A stretch of DNA of 22,977 bases. It comes from Chara braunii (lineage: Eukaryota; Streptophyta; Charophyceae; Charales; Characeae). The notes beneath the pieces are model-generated. The model made no database searches, was not told the origin of the DNA, and saw only the letters and a list, made by a program, of their open reading frames with translations. Numbering within the stretch: position 1 is the stretch's first letter; every line of letters starts with the position of its first letter. The position numbers were made by a program, and so were the translations under genes. The stretch is from the NCBI GenBank assembly GCA_003427395.1, contig BFEA01000259.1, forward strand, positions 1,148,945-1,171,921. Reading direction: 5' to 3'. This document shows positions 9,875-19,553 of this stretch, in pieces.

Positions 9875-11325
9875 ATGAACGCCAATGCAGCACAAAACGC
9901 TAATGTACAGCTAGGTGGGGTACCTATTCCCTCGCCACCAATCTGAGCTCGCGCACCAGTGGCTCCACCTGATTTGTATCTTTTTGACCCCGCATATCAC
10001 CTCGTCGGGGCATGGCTGGCCACATTGCGTGCGCAGCAATACAATAATGATGAGGGTAGAATCAACATCTCCGCCAGGCTAGGAGGAGACGCACACCACT
10101 GGTTCAGCACTTACATTTGGGTGGATCTCCCGACCTTCAAGCGGGACTTTTTAAACCGATTCGACTATATCCATCCGGAGCAGGCTCTTTTTATGATCAA
10201 AGATCAGGTTCAGAAACCACTCGAATCCGTTACTGGATATCATAATAGGTTTTATAGGATGTTCGTCAAAACACAGAGAGGGGAAGAGGTCGGGAGAGAT
10301 CTATTCATCGATGGGCTCCGTAGCCGGACAATGAGGGCGAAACTGCGAAAGCAGTTCTCCCCGATCAGTCATACCCTGCAACAGATCATCACCGCGGCGG
10401 AAGAGATGGAACGAAAATTTGCCGCCAGTTTCCTAGAAGGAGAGGATTGCCCCAGGGAAGGGGATTTCTTAGAACTAGCAGAGCAAAGGTCGAGCTAGCT
10501 GGACTTCAAAACAAATTTGAAAACATGGGCGTTGTCTCTGGCCCTGTCACCTATCTAGAACAAATCGCAGCCAAGAGGCCAGTACCGGATACAACTACGG
10601 GATTGTTTGTGCCGGTTATGGCCGCCTCCGCTCCTTCCCCGGACTCCTCAGCAAGGTCGAGCGAATCGAGTGCCATACTAGAAATAACCCTAACATTAGT
10701 TAACTTGATGCAGGAAAGTAAGAAGGAACAATGTGAAGATAATGCCCGGATAGAATCGTTAATAAGGTCGACGTGCCCCATTGCCATCAGAGTCGCACCA
10801 GGGGCGCCAGGAATCGCCCCCGCTCAGGCCATGGGCGGAGCAGCGACAAATATGAGCGTTTGTTACATGTGTTACCAGTCGGGCCACATAGCCCAAGACT
10901 GTCTACTCCGACCTGCACAAGCTCCAGTTGGAGCCGCCCCTATGGCCGCTGCGCTCGTGGCCAATGGGCCGGGGAGGGCGGGCACGATGATTGAAGAAAT
11001 GGAAGGAGCAGGGAGTGTGGTAGCCACCACTGAAGAAGCTGCGGAACTTATCCCGCTTGACCAATACGTGGCATTGGGTTACCCGGGATTGGGAATGATC
11101 AGAACCATCCGACCCGCCAATGAACAGCAAGAGATGGCCAAATGGAGACCTTCTCCGAGAGAAATGGAGTCGGGCAGTCCTACCTTAATTAGTGGAGAGA
11201 TCGACGTATTGGATATCATCCGAGCTCTAGATCACCAAATTCCTTTGCCTATCGGACACATGCTTTCCATATCAGAGCAAGCTAATGAGCGCATGCTACA
11301 GCATTGCAAAGCAAACAGAAAATGA
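9875..11325 (+). pseudogene. gag: gag (capsid and zinc-knuckle nucleocapsid), broken
   Basis: Gag packages the element RNA into cytoplasmic particles. The ATG at 9875 opens Met-Asn-Ala-Asn, and a TGA at 9944-9946 stops it at codon 24. The frame then continues to 10497 through a retrotransposon-gag capsid region: LGGDAHHWF, then FKRDFLNRF about 30 residues on, and a LRKQF helix near its end. The rest of gag lies one frame over (10447-11325) with a 52-base overlap and no canonical -1 slippery heptamer, so a mutational frameshift is likelier than programmed shifting. A CCHC knuckle, C-X2-C-X4-H-X4-C (CYMCYQSGHIAQDC), lies at 10861-10902. A TGA at 11323-11325 ends the frame, and the same frame continues into protease, implying an ancestral gag-pol fusion. 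Confidence 0.85.
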
Positions 11326-12951
11326 TTTGCTCTCACCAAATCGACGGCTCAAAAGGGAAAAGGTCCGGCCCTCGGAGATGGGCCGGACGTTCCTAGTACT
11401 TCGGACCCAATACGGTTAGGAATACTCCAAAAAGATGATTATTTTTTGCGAATCAAAGCCATTACGTTAAAATCAACGGAATGCGATATCGAGATATGGG
11501 GAATCCCCTACAGCGCTGTTATCGATTCGGTAGCCGCGGTACTGGCTATTTCATTGAGAGTAATAGAACGAGCAGGAAGAAGGAAGGTTTTGATCGCCTT
11601 CATGGAAGAAGATCATCTCCTCTCAGCGGACGAAGAGAAAATCAAAGTGGTAGGAAAAATGATGAACGTCACATTTCGATTAGGAAAAGTTCACGCACTA
11701 GGAGACGTTATAGTACTGGATGTGAACACCTATGATGCCCTTCTGGGATTACCAGCCCTCACAGCATTGCGAGCCAACCTGGATTTTGAAAGGCGATCCG
11801 TCATCCTTCGAAACACGGACGGAAAGTCGTACATTTTTTCGATGCGGCTAACTCTTCGGACCATGCCGCCCTCGACTCAAAAACCCCCGCCTGGAATCAG
11901 AGGACCCCTCCGGATGATCACCTGGAAGGAGCCAATTTATGAATCGGATCAAAGAGGAAAGGAATTGGAACTACCGAGTGACTCTGACAGCGGAGACGAA
12001 GCCAATCTTGTGATACACGATATGGCTCAACAGCTGATTTGGTACCCCGTCCGACAGAAGACCACAAAAACGTTAGTCCTTACGAAAAGAAATCTACAAC
12101 GAACGCATGCGTTAATCTTAGGGGAACCATTCGTACGAATATCCCGGATTATCAACTCTTCGGAACCCCCTCTGACCCTATACGAGGCCACTGCCCCGCT
12201 TCTCTCGAGATATAGAGGCAAGGGAGCATTTTGTGACATCACAGGGCTACCTCGTTCCTTGCTGTCTTCCGAAAACGAGGTGCGATTACTACCGCAGGGG
12301 GCCGAAGGCGAAGCTTTGGAACCCCCTGGATATGACGACTCTACACCCTATGAGCTCGGAATCAAAATCACCGAGAAACCGGTGTGCTGGCAGGATATCA
12401 GTGATGGCATGACCCCGAAAGAACACGTGGCCATCCGAGAGGAAGATGTTTTTTTTTGGGGACTGGCCTTGTACTATCGTCGATTTATCAAGGGTTTTGC
12501 AGCAATCGCCCGACCTCAAACAAATCTTCTATGGAAGGACCAACCGCTGAGTTGGGACACCGAGTGTGAACGGGCCTTTGTCACCTTGAAGGAGGCTTTG
12601 GCCACAACACCTATTTTGATTTGGCCTGACCCGGAGAAGCAATTCATACTCATTACGGACTGGCACGATTCGGCTCCTCAGGGAGAGTGCTACCCGGTTG
12701 TCTGGGGGATTCAACACTTCCATCCGTGTTTGTACGGACAAAAGTTCCTCCTCGTTACGGACCATGAGCCCCTGCTGGCTCTCAAGAGGCTTACCAACTA
12801 CACAGGCATGATCGGACGATGGATTCTGCGACTGCAAGAATACGATTTCGATATTGTCCACTGGAAGACAGAGAAGCACGATAACGCCGACGGACTGACA
12901 CGATTGTACCGGCCTAGCAGGGTGGCCAAGGGTGAAGAGATGGCACCGTGA
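11326..12951 (+). pseudogene. pol: pol, part 1: protease, RT remnant, RNase H
   Basis: This follows gag in the same frame and stays open from 11326 to a TGA at 12949. An aspartic protease-like segment reads VIDSVAAVLAIS at 11518-11553; the family motif is D-S/T-G, so the catalytic Gly is Val. Further on, LGLPAL fits the second half of the protease fold. The RT fingers and palm, including the YxDD loop, are absent. The frame passes straight to the thumb (LALYYRRFIKGFAAIARP, from about 12463) and RNase H. RNase H keeps Asp (12658-12660), Glu in the GEC motif, and TDHEPL (Asp at 12760-12762), but roughly 35 residues between the first Asp and the Glu are missing. It ends with the usual YDFDIVHW...HDNADGLTRL. 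These deletions are in frame, leaving over 500 open codons. The protein cannot reverse transcribe. Confidence 0.87.
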
Positions 12952-13278
12952 AAGGAATCGGAACCAACCGGCCAGCCCTCGTACGGCCAGGTGGCCATCC
13001 TCCCTCGGACCTCCAAGAAGTGATCGACAGATACGATGGTGATGGATCATGGAGGTAATCCCGAAAGGTCTTCTTTTTCCCCTCTCGTAACTCTCGTTTT
13101 CCTCTTTCCTTTCCCTGCCCGACAAATTTTGCTACTTTTGCGAAGCAATCTCGAGGGTCTACTCGGTCCCTATGCGTCCTAGCGGGGAGGGGTATATCGA
13201 GTGGGTAGATTGTCAGCGATGTGTCTTCTGAGCTCACAGTTCCTGCATCCAGTATAGAAATCCGGGTAAATCCTGGTT
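12952..13278 (+). other. Decayed linker between RNase H and integrase
   Basis: All three + frames contain stops. This is the position of the tether between RNase H and integrase. Short open runs exist but none is recognisable. The reverse-strand frames here are shadows. Confidence 0.5.
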
Positions 13279-14513
13279 ATGTCCCATGTGCCGCACTGAT
13301 AAAATTCCAACAGAAGCTCGATTTCTCGAAGCCACGTCGGAAGGATTGTAAAAAAATCGACGATTTAGAAGGGCCGAAGTATGGATAGATGTCGTCTTAA
13401 TTGCTACGGTGGTAGGGAACTCCCTTCGAGACTCCACTGAGGAAGACCGGAGGAGGGCCAATGAGAGAGCACGGGACTACCGATGGAATGAGGGACGGTT
13501 AGAAAAGTGGAAGACGGATGGTAGTGGGATTTGGATGTTTGTGCCTCATCCGTTCATGAGATATGATTGGGTTAAGTCGGCCCACGAGGAAACGGCGGCC
13601 CACTTCGCCGTCCGAATCACGGAGGCGGCAATCGATAAAATGAATGGTATTGGTCCAATATTCGCGACAATCTTAAATTCGTCATCCGAAACTGTCCCGT
13701 CTGTGTCACCAACAAGGCGCCGATTCATCTGCCTAGATCGATAGTGCCCACTGTAGTTGAACGACTGTTCCAAAGGGTCAGCATGGATATCACAGATATT
13801 GTCGTGCCCCCTGGACCAAATAGATGCGAATATTCGGTTCTTTTGGTATTTCTGGGCCACTTTTCGAAATGGATAGAGGCGTATCCTTGTAAGACGCGAC
13901 AAGCGGAAGAAATCGCACGGTATGTCAACCGTTTTCTCATGATGCATCAGGAGACCGAGGAAATCCTAACTGACAACGGGGCAGAATTCTGAGGGGAAGT
14001 CTTGAGGAGTCTGGTCCTACATGGTGTCTCGATTCGCAATACCGCTACCCATATGTCGCAATCGAACGGACTAGTAGAAAACGTCAACCGGGTAATCAAG
14101 ACAGCGTTACGGCGTAATATTGCGTCCAACGATACAAGGCCTTGACCCGATATCGTCGACCATATCCTAGCTATTCGTCGAGGGACACCCCACGAGTCCA
14201 CCGGCCTGTCCCCCTTCCAATTACGGACCAATAATGTGCTCGCCAGGGTAAACTAGCGCCACGATTCTTCGGGCGATTTTGCGTGGTCGAGCTCGGTCCT
14301 AGCGTAGTAAACACTGTGCGGATCGCACCGGAGGTGTCAGAAAGTCGATCGGCTCGTTCGAACATTCGACATGTGTCCTACCTTCGCCCTCTTCCATCTT
14401 CCCCTTCTCTTCCATCCTCCACGTCGTCCCTTGACAACGAGGAGGAAGACGATCATCTCAACTACCTTGATCCTTCTTCTTCTCAGCCCTCATCTCCCTC
14501 GCTATCGCCATGA
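13279..14513 (+). pseudogene. pol: pol, part 2: integrase (HHCC zinc domain and DDE core), broken
   Basis: Integrase inserts element cDNA into chromosomes. A segment starting CPMCRTDKI near 13279 leads, after a TAA at an A-run near 13350, into the HHCC domain. H-X5-H (13583-13603) lies in one frame and C-X2-C (13693-13704) in the next, so a frameshift lies between them. The core has Asp in SMDITD (13786), Asp in LTDNG (13972) and Glu in NGLVEN (14077). The last two have 34 residues between them, one fewer than the D,D35E norm. In-frame stops lie at 13990 (TGA), 14143 (TGA) and 14254 (TAG). A further shift leads to a C-terminal tail (14283-14513) ending in a Ser/Pro-rich, acidic stretch. The tail's stop codon overlaps an ATG (ATGA, 14510-14513). 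Confidence 0.87.
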
Positions 14514-14988
14514 GTTTTCCACGGAACAAGTCATCAACGAGTGGCTAATGGTACCCGGGGGAGCCATCTCTGCAATCCAGCAAGTACAGCGTCCTCGACT
14601 GAGTCCAGACCTTCTTCGATTTACGGCCTTCTTTAGCACAGCGGCCATTCACGTGGCATCGGAGTTCCGATTCACACAGTCTGAGGCAGCACGGGTATTG
14701 GTCGAGGTGTCGGCCTTCTTACGCCTGTCCCCACCCGGCGAGAGCCACGTATCAGTCATTGCCATCTTTACAGGTGACATCACGACACTGCATCCAACAA
14801 GGCACACCACAATCCTCCGACAGCTGCGAGACTGGGCAACGCGCATCACGACTGCGTGGGTGCGATTACTGGCTTGGCCACGCGATTGCATCGTAACAGC
14901 CAACAACATCAATCTCCAGCTTTGTGTTTCCTCCACGGCGCCAGAGATTCTCCTCCCGGAGCTTCGTCCTTTCGCCCGGCCTCAATGA
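14510..14988 (+). pseudogene. ORF3: unrecognised protein after integrase
   Basis: I do not recognise this protein. An ATG at 14510 overlaps the pol stop, but its own frame closes after 12 codons. The long open frame is the neighbouring one, so an early 1-base shift is likely, or the start is the in-frame ATG at 14548. From 14548 to 14988 it encodes about 146 residues, mostly helical by composition, with Arg/Trp-containing stretches (LRDWATRITTAWVRLLAWPRD). I see no transmembrane run, signal peptide or Cys pattern that would support an envelope protein. Its TGA overlaps the ATG of ORF4 (ATGA, 14985-14988). It occupies the place where envelope-like or additional ORFs occur in some plant Ty3/gypsy elements. 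Confidence 0.5.
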
Positions 14989-16118
14989 ACCGCCACCGCC
15001 TCTCCACCTTCGACCTTCCCTCCGACACTCTTGCGTTTTGGCAATCGGTTGTGGACCCCGCTCTATCTTTCGGAATCAGGCAGTTGGACGTGTCGATTCT
15101 GGACGCGGCCAAGTGGGCACAATGGTGGCATGCTTACGTGACACTCAGCTTCTGCCTCCTCGAAGTCGTTTTCCATTGGGCGGAACCTGCTGACAGGACC
15201 GAGGACTCGGAGGACGAGATCCCGGATGACGAGCTGGAGTTATTGATTGTCTAGGCCTGGAGGACGGACACGGAGGGTGAACTTCTAGGGATCCTGTTCA
15301 GGGAAGTACGTGATGGCCACCTAGATTCGATCACGGACGAAGTGCTGGTTTTCTTGACCCAATTGTTGGACGACCTACCTTTGGACATCCTCTCTCGCTG
15401 CGACGAAAGGCCCGGGACTGCCACACTCGCCCGTACCTTGATCCCCCATCTCCTGTGGTCTACGTGCACGAAGCTCGACGGGGATCATTGCTATTATCCC
15501 TCCGAAGGCGCGTACCTGGTCATCGACGTCACTGATCTCTCCTTTTGGGATCCTCTCATCCGGCGAGTGAACGCAGGAGAAACCAGCGACGAAGCCGAAG
15601 AGGAGGAAGAGGAAGCAGTCGAGGAGGAGATCGAGGAGGACGATCATCTTCAGTACACGGAAGGAGAGGAAACGCCAGAGAGGAAGAATCGGATGCTGAA
15701 TCGGACGATCCCGATTATCACGAATCGGAGGACGCCGAGTCGGAAGAGGCCAGCTCGGACGGGGGGGAGTCGGAGGAAGAAGGCGGATCGGGCGAGTCGA
15801 GTGGTCCTGACGAACTGAGCAGGGAAGAGAAAAGAGGTCGTGGCACAGAGAAGACGGGCAGCGGCAGAAGGCAAGCGGCCAATCGAGGAATCAGAAGGGC
15901 CACCGCCGCAACTTCTACAGGGCGATCCGACGCTCAATCCGAAACTGCCACAAGAAGAGGCCGAGAGAAATGGAGGCGCCTCGGCAGAGGGATTGGGAAG
16001 CCGGCGCCGTCGAAGAAGTGAATCCCCGGCCCAATCCTCTCCCCGGCCCAGCCTTCGCCTACGTCGAGATGCGGGCGCTCGGGCTTCGCCCCCGGTCATT
16101 ATCCCGCTGTCCCTGTGA
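14985..16118 (+). pseudogene. ORF4: unrecognised protein with acidic and Arg-rich tail, broken
   Basis: I do not recognise this protein. It starts at ATG 14985, inside the stop of ORF3. The first segment (14985-15251) is a 89-residue globular-looking region rich in Trp, Leu and Asp (TLAFWQSVVDPALSFG, AKWAQWWHAYVTL). A TAG at 15252 interrupts it, after which the same frame resumes and looks equally coding to about 15660 (VLVFLTQLLDDLPLDIL, then YLVIDVTDLSFWDPLIRRV). A Glu-rich stretch follows (from 15579). A shift near 15665 moves the acidic Ser/Glu/Asp-rich coding into another frame (ESDAESDDPDYHES). A second shift, probably after 15850, returns it to the first frame for a basic tail (SRRRRRSESPAQSSPRP) ending at 16118. 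An ancestral product of about 370 residues with a charged, probably disordered C-terminus is inferred. Confidence 0.5.
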
Positions 16119-16757
16119 CTTCCTCACTCTTCAACAGCTCATAGGCCGACCCCCATTCCCTGACGGATGGCACCCCTTCCCGCCTTCCCTCTTCCACCAT
16201 CTCTACTCCACACGCCTCTTGATCACTATCTTCCCACACGCTACTACTCACTCGCTCACCACCTTATTCCCCCTCCACGTCCTTCTCTTTAGCGTAGATT
16301 GGCAGGAATTCAATTATATAGAGTTGTATTGTATCATCGCGGGCACGATCCCAACGTGCGAAGAGTATGTCGATTTCCACACTGCTATCCACCGTACCCG
16401 ATGCACGCTTTATCCCGATTACCTCGCCTCCCTTCCCCACAAACGTCGACACCGGCGTTTTCCCCGCATCCACCGCACGATTCATTACACCCAACTCCCC
16501 ACTGGCGATCGAGAAATAGGTCGCTTCATGCCTCCCCTTCCCCAAGTCCATCCACCACCTCCTCCGCCCGTAATCAGACTGCCTTTCCCGTGTGACGTTT
16601 AGAATGCAGCGCACAAATGCCACGTTGGATGACTTCCACACTCGGATCTTACGGTAAGTGGCACGTGTAAGCTCCGCGTCGATCCTCGGATTGTCGGTCG
16701 ACACTTGATGAGAGAGCAAGAGCTTGCTCAAGATTGGAACCCCCTGGGCGTCACATA
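16119..16757. other. Region between ORF4 and 3' LTR, coding status unclear
   Basis: On the + strand one frame is open from 15970 to 16602 (Pro/His-rich, with IAGTIPTCEEYVDFHTAIH). On the - strand a frame is open from 16731 to 16264, but it begins with TTG rather than ATG. Both overlap the same DNA and only one, if either, can be real. The + frame overlaps ORF4 in another phase. I cannot choose by eye. Confidence 0.35.
16707..16722 (+). other. Possible polypurine tract
   Basis: GATGAGAGAGCAAGAG is the only purine-rich run close to the 3' LTR. It ends 35 bp before it instead of directly adjacent, as a plus-strand primer should. The 35 bp between may be an insertion or the tract may have mutated. 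Confidence 0.25.
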
Positions 16758-17494
16758 TGCGACGAGCTATTTTCTATAATCGCACGACTTTTCACGCGAG
16801 GCGGCTTCGAGGGTTGGGAACTGGTTGGTCGGGTGGAAGATAGGGGTTGGGCGAACAAGTTGCATGGATACCCTTGCTTCTTTCTTCTGTTTTTGTTGTC
16901 GGGACCAGGGCCGGGAAAGTCCCGCGACAACGATTGAGTGACCGCTCCTTAGTGAGCGCGATAAATAACGAATGTCATAACTTCTTTCTTGTTCTGCAGT
17001 GGGAGATGAGAATTTTGGCGAAATTAGCGAGCGGGAATGTCGTTTCAAATTTACAACAGATGACGGGCTCTTGAAATTGATTTTTTTAAATCTTTTCAAA
17101 ATTTCTTTTTGCAAATAGGATTTAGACTAGGAATTTAGGTGCTCTGAAATCTTGTTGCGCCTCGCTTCTTGCTCGCGCACCTCTCACCGCATTGGGAACA
17201 CGGGCTCTGACTGTATCGCGCCCTTAATCCTGCATGTAACTGTATTTTTTGGCAGGCGCGATTGTAACTGTACTCCTTCTTTATTCTCTCGTGTTTCCCC
17301 GCCTTCTTCCCCTTTGTCGTGCATACCTCATCCTCCACTCTAATTGGCCTGAGCGACTGCATGACCGGATCGATGTGTGGAGTGTGGCTGCGTCCCCCAC
17401 GCCGCGGCTTGGCCATGCATGCGTAGGCACTTCCTTCTCTTCCCCTTCCCCTCACTTAGGCATAATCCCGGGTTCATCGCGCAAGCATGCACGC

Positions 17495-17500
17495 TATAAA
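17495..17500 (+). promoter_or_regulatory. Candidate TATA box (TATAAA), upstream, 3' LTR
   Basis: Same conserved position as 7674-7679 in the 5' LTR. Confidence 0.3.
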
Positions 17501-17821
17501 TTTTGAAAGCGCGATTAGTTTGCTCTCTCCGAATTTGGAAGTTAGCGCGGTCAGTGAGGATCGGCTAACAAGCAAGTGAGGAGATGAGCAGAAGTGAGTC
17601 GGGCGACCCGACGAGCTGGTGTCGGGTAGGCGGGGTTGACGTGCGGGCTACGACGGACTGTGACACACGGGCGAACATGGTTTGTGTACTCGGACGAAGC
17701 GGGGTGACGACTCAGTGTTGGTGCGAGGCGTCGGACTGCCCGCATTGGAGGTGATGTAGCGTGGAGAGGAAGAGATAGAGAGAGATGTGTGTGTGGGATG
17801 ATGCTTTTCTCTAACCCTCTA

Positions 17822-17827
17822 TATAAA
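17822..17827 (+). promoter_or_regulatory. Candidate LTR promoter TATA box, 3' LTR
   Basis: Same conserved position as 8003-8008, within CTCTATATAAATTTTGATTT. In a 3' LTR such a promoter would read outward into the flank toward the Harbinger element. Confidence 0.35.
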
Positions 17828-18736
17828 TTTTGATTTCAACCTTGATCCATCTTGTTACGACCATTTTTTATCTTCTTGCGTATCATTTTTAGATTTTTTG
17901 CTTATGGTGTGTGTGGAATGAACTCGCGCGCTTCCCTCGCCCGTCCTCGCGCAATCTTTGGATGACTATTTTAACTCAAATTTCGTCACTTTCTAGTCTC
18001 ATTCTGCGCTCGGGTTGGATGCGCTCCTCATGCATATTACAGAATTGCCAACGTTCGGATCTTCTGTGTGGGATGGTGTCCTTCTTTTTCTCGCTTATGT
18101 AGTTTTGATAAGTGACGTCGGTCCTCTCTTACTCATGACTACCCCTGGTTCGTGTTTTTTTTAGTGATCGGTTTGATTTTTCCCCTCACTCCTGTTTCAT
18201 TGTAGTATGATGAGATCTGGCATAACGATTGTCTGCGCGTGACCCCGGTGAGCTTGGGTTATGATGATGTATGCTTCCTTGGTGACATGGCTTGATGCGC
18301 AAACCTTTGTCGATCTCTTGTTTATGCTCTTCCGGAGATTCGCACGACCCTTGAGTTTAATTGATGCACGAGTTCGATTGATACCTGAGTATGCATGTCA
18401 GTCTCCCGTTCCCTTTTGGACAGAAAGGAGAATCTAACGAACACTCGACGGTCCCGGCTGATGCTCTGGTGGGTACCGAGTGGATGGCGGATTTAAATGT
18501 GTGATTGTCCGCAGATTGCCTTCCTAGTGTCTGTTTCTTGACACGCACACGGGCTAGCATGACGACGGATCAGACGATCTCCCGACCAAAGGGATAGCCA
18601 GTCGATCCGATCCAACTGATCGCAAACGTGGTCTTGTGTGCATGCATGCAGGATCGATCAAAACGGACTTCGCCTACACGCGCGTCTACAAGACCCGCGC
18701 TCGAGTCCATGTCTAAACTCGTAGAATTCCGATAGC

Positions 18737-19297
18737 ATGGATGATGGGACTCCCTTCCACGTCATGGATCGGGAAAGCCTGAGACACCGACGGTTCCGAA
18801 AATACTGGGAGTGGAAAAACGCATGTCTTCTCGCACAACCCCGCCCCAACCCTCCAAAATTCCCCTTTCGGACGGGAAACGAATGTGTCTGTGAGTGGGA
18901 CATTGAATGGGCCTTAAGTGAGATCCCTTTTCCCTCCCACTTCCACAACTCACATGTAAGCCACGTCATCGCCGAACCCGGTGTCGTCATCATTGAGACA
19001 GACTTCGCTCCCTACCGCCTCGTGTTGCCTTTTCACTGCCTGACGGCGGCCCCGTGGCACGAGTTCGCCCCCTACTGGCGTCGAACCCCGTGCTCCGAGT
19101 GCCAGCAGGACAGCGAGTACCGAGCCGCGGGGTTCGTTCGACGAACCCGGACTGAGGCCGAACAACGAGCACACAGCCTGCGTCTGAGGCCCGCCTCGTC
19201 CGACTCGGAGGTTTGTCACGAGCGACGCTGGCGATTGGCTAGGCAACGCAACACATATAGCGTTCCACCGGTTCACCAAATCCGAGCCCGGCCTTAA
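18737..19297 (+). CDS. LTR-internal open frame, 186 codons, unknown
   Basis: An ATG at 18737 (Met-Asp-Asp-Gly-Thr-Pro) opens 186 codons inside the 3' LTR; an in-frame TAG lies 18 bases upstream. The product would be Trp/His/Arg-rich, with a CSECQQDSEY motif and an Arg-rich region (VRRTRTEAEQRAHSLRLRP). I recognise no domain, signal peptide or membrane segment. The 5' LTR copy is broken by a CGA-to-TGA change and an 11-bp indel. Between the copies most differences in 18955-19110 change the amino acid, as expected of neutral decay after insertion. LTRs rarely encode protein, so this may be chance openness in G/C-rich DNA. Confidence 0.3.
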   Translation: MDDGTPFHVMDRESLRHRRFRKYWEWKNACLLAQPRPNPPKFPFRTGNECVCEWDIEWALSEIPFPSHFHNSHVSHVIAEPGVVIIETDFAPYRLVLPFHCLTAAPWHEFAPYWRRTPCSECQQDSEYRAAGFVRRTRTEAEQRAHSLRLRPASSDSEVCHERRWRLARQRNTYSVPPVHQIRARP

Positions 19298-19530
19298 CAA
19301 CGGAATTCGTGGGGATGGCGATGACATCCCCCAAGGCATCAAAGCCGGACGTGGTTCGCGCTTGCTATCTTGCATAACTGCCCCTAAGGCTTGCCACAGG
19401 AGATTTCAGTTGTGACCTGGAACTCCACCCCTACGATCCTAAAATCCTTGGCACACCCCTTTTTCGCACTTTCGGGTCCCCATCCCACTCCGATCAGGAA
19501 GTCGCGCTGGGCGTGAGGTTGGGCATCACA

Positions 19531-19534
19531 GTCC
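19531..19534. repeat. Right target-site duplication GTCC
   Basis: It matches 6934-6937 and directly follows the LTR terminus CATCACA. Confidence 0.65.
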
Positions 19535-19553
19535 GGTTTCGACAAGTCCTGAA

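Larger units (their letters stand above)
6938..19530 (+). mobile_element. Ty3/gypsy-type LTR retrotransposon, full length but decayed
   Basis: Two direct repeats of about 2.77 kb bound a 7.05-kb interior. The element is flanked by GTCC and ends in TGTGA...TCACA. The order gag, protease, RT/RNase H, integrase on the + strand places it in Ty3/gypsy (Metaviridae) rather than copia. Every coding part is broken by stops, frameshifts or deletions, so this copy cannot move by itself. Two unrecognised open frames follow integrase. By eye the LTRs differ at about one base in ten in 6948-7160, so the insertion is not recent. Confidence 0.93.
16758..19530 (+). repeat. 3' long terminal repeat
   Basis: This pairs with 6938-9705 along its whole length. 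It starts TGCGACGAGC (5' copy TGTGACAAAC) and ends GGGCATCACA, followed by the GTCC duplication. The TGTGA/TCACA ends form a short terminal inverted repeat typical of LTRs. It differs from the 5' copy by many transitions, an 8-bp gap near 17900 and an 11-bp block near 18912 that the 5' copy lacks. It contains the longer, intact version of an LTR-internal open frame. Confidence 0.92.

Noticed and set aside
10447-10498. Programmed -1 frameshift between two gag frames
   Set aside because: No in-frame X XXY YYZ heptamer is visible in the overlap, and both sides are gag; in many elements a programmed shift sits between gag and pol instead.
12529-13125. 198-codon open frame on the - strand
   Set aside because: It lies antisense to the recognisable RNase H coding frame and shows no family resemblance; it is a shadow.
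14510-16602. Envelope gene
   Set aside because: The location fits, but no signal peptide, transmembrane helix, cleavage site or Cys pattern was seen in either frame set.
16264-16731. 155-codon antisense frame next to the 3' LTR
   Set aside because: It begins with TTG, overlaps a sense frame of similar quality and shows no motif. Antisense ORFs are known in some plant gypsy elements, so it is mentioned only in the region entry.
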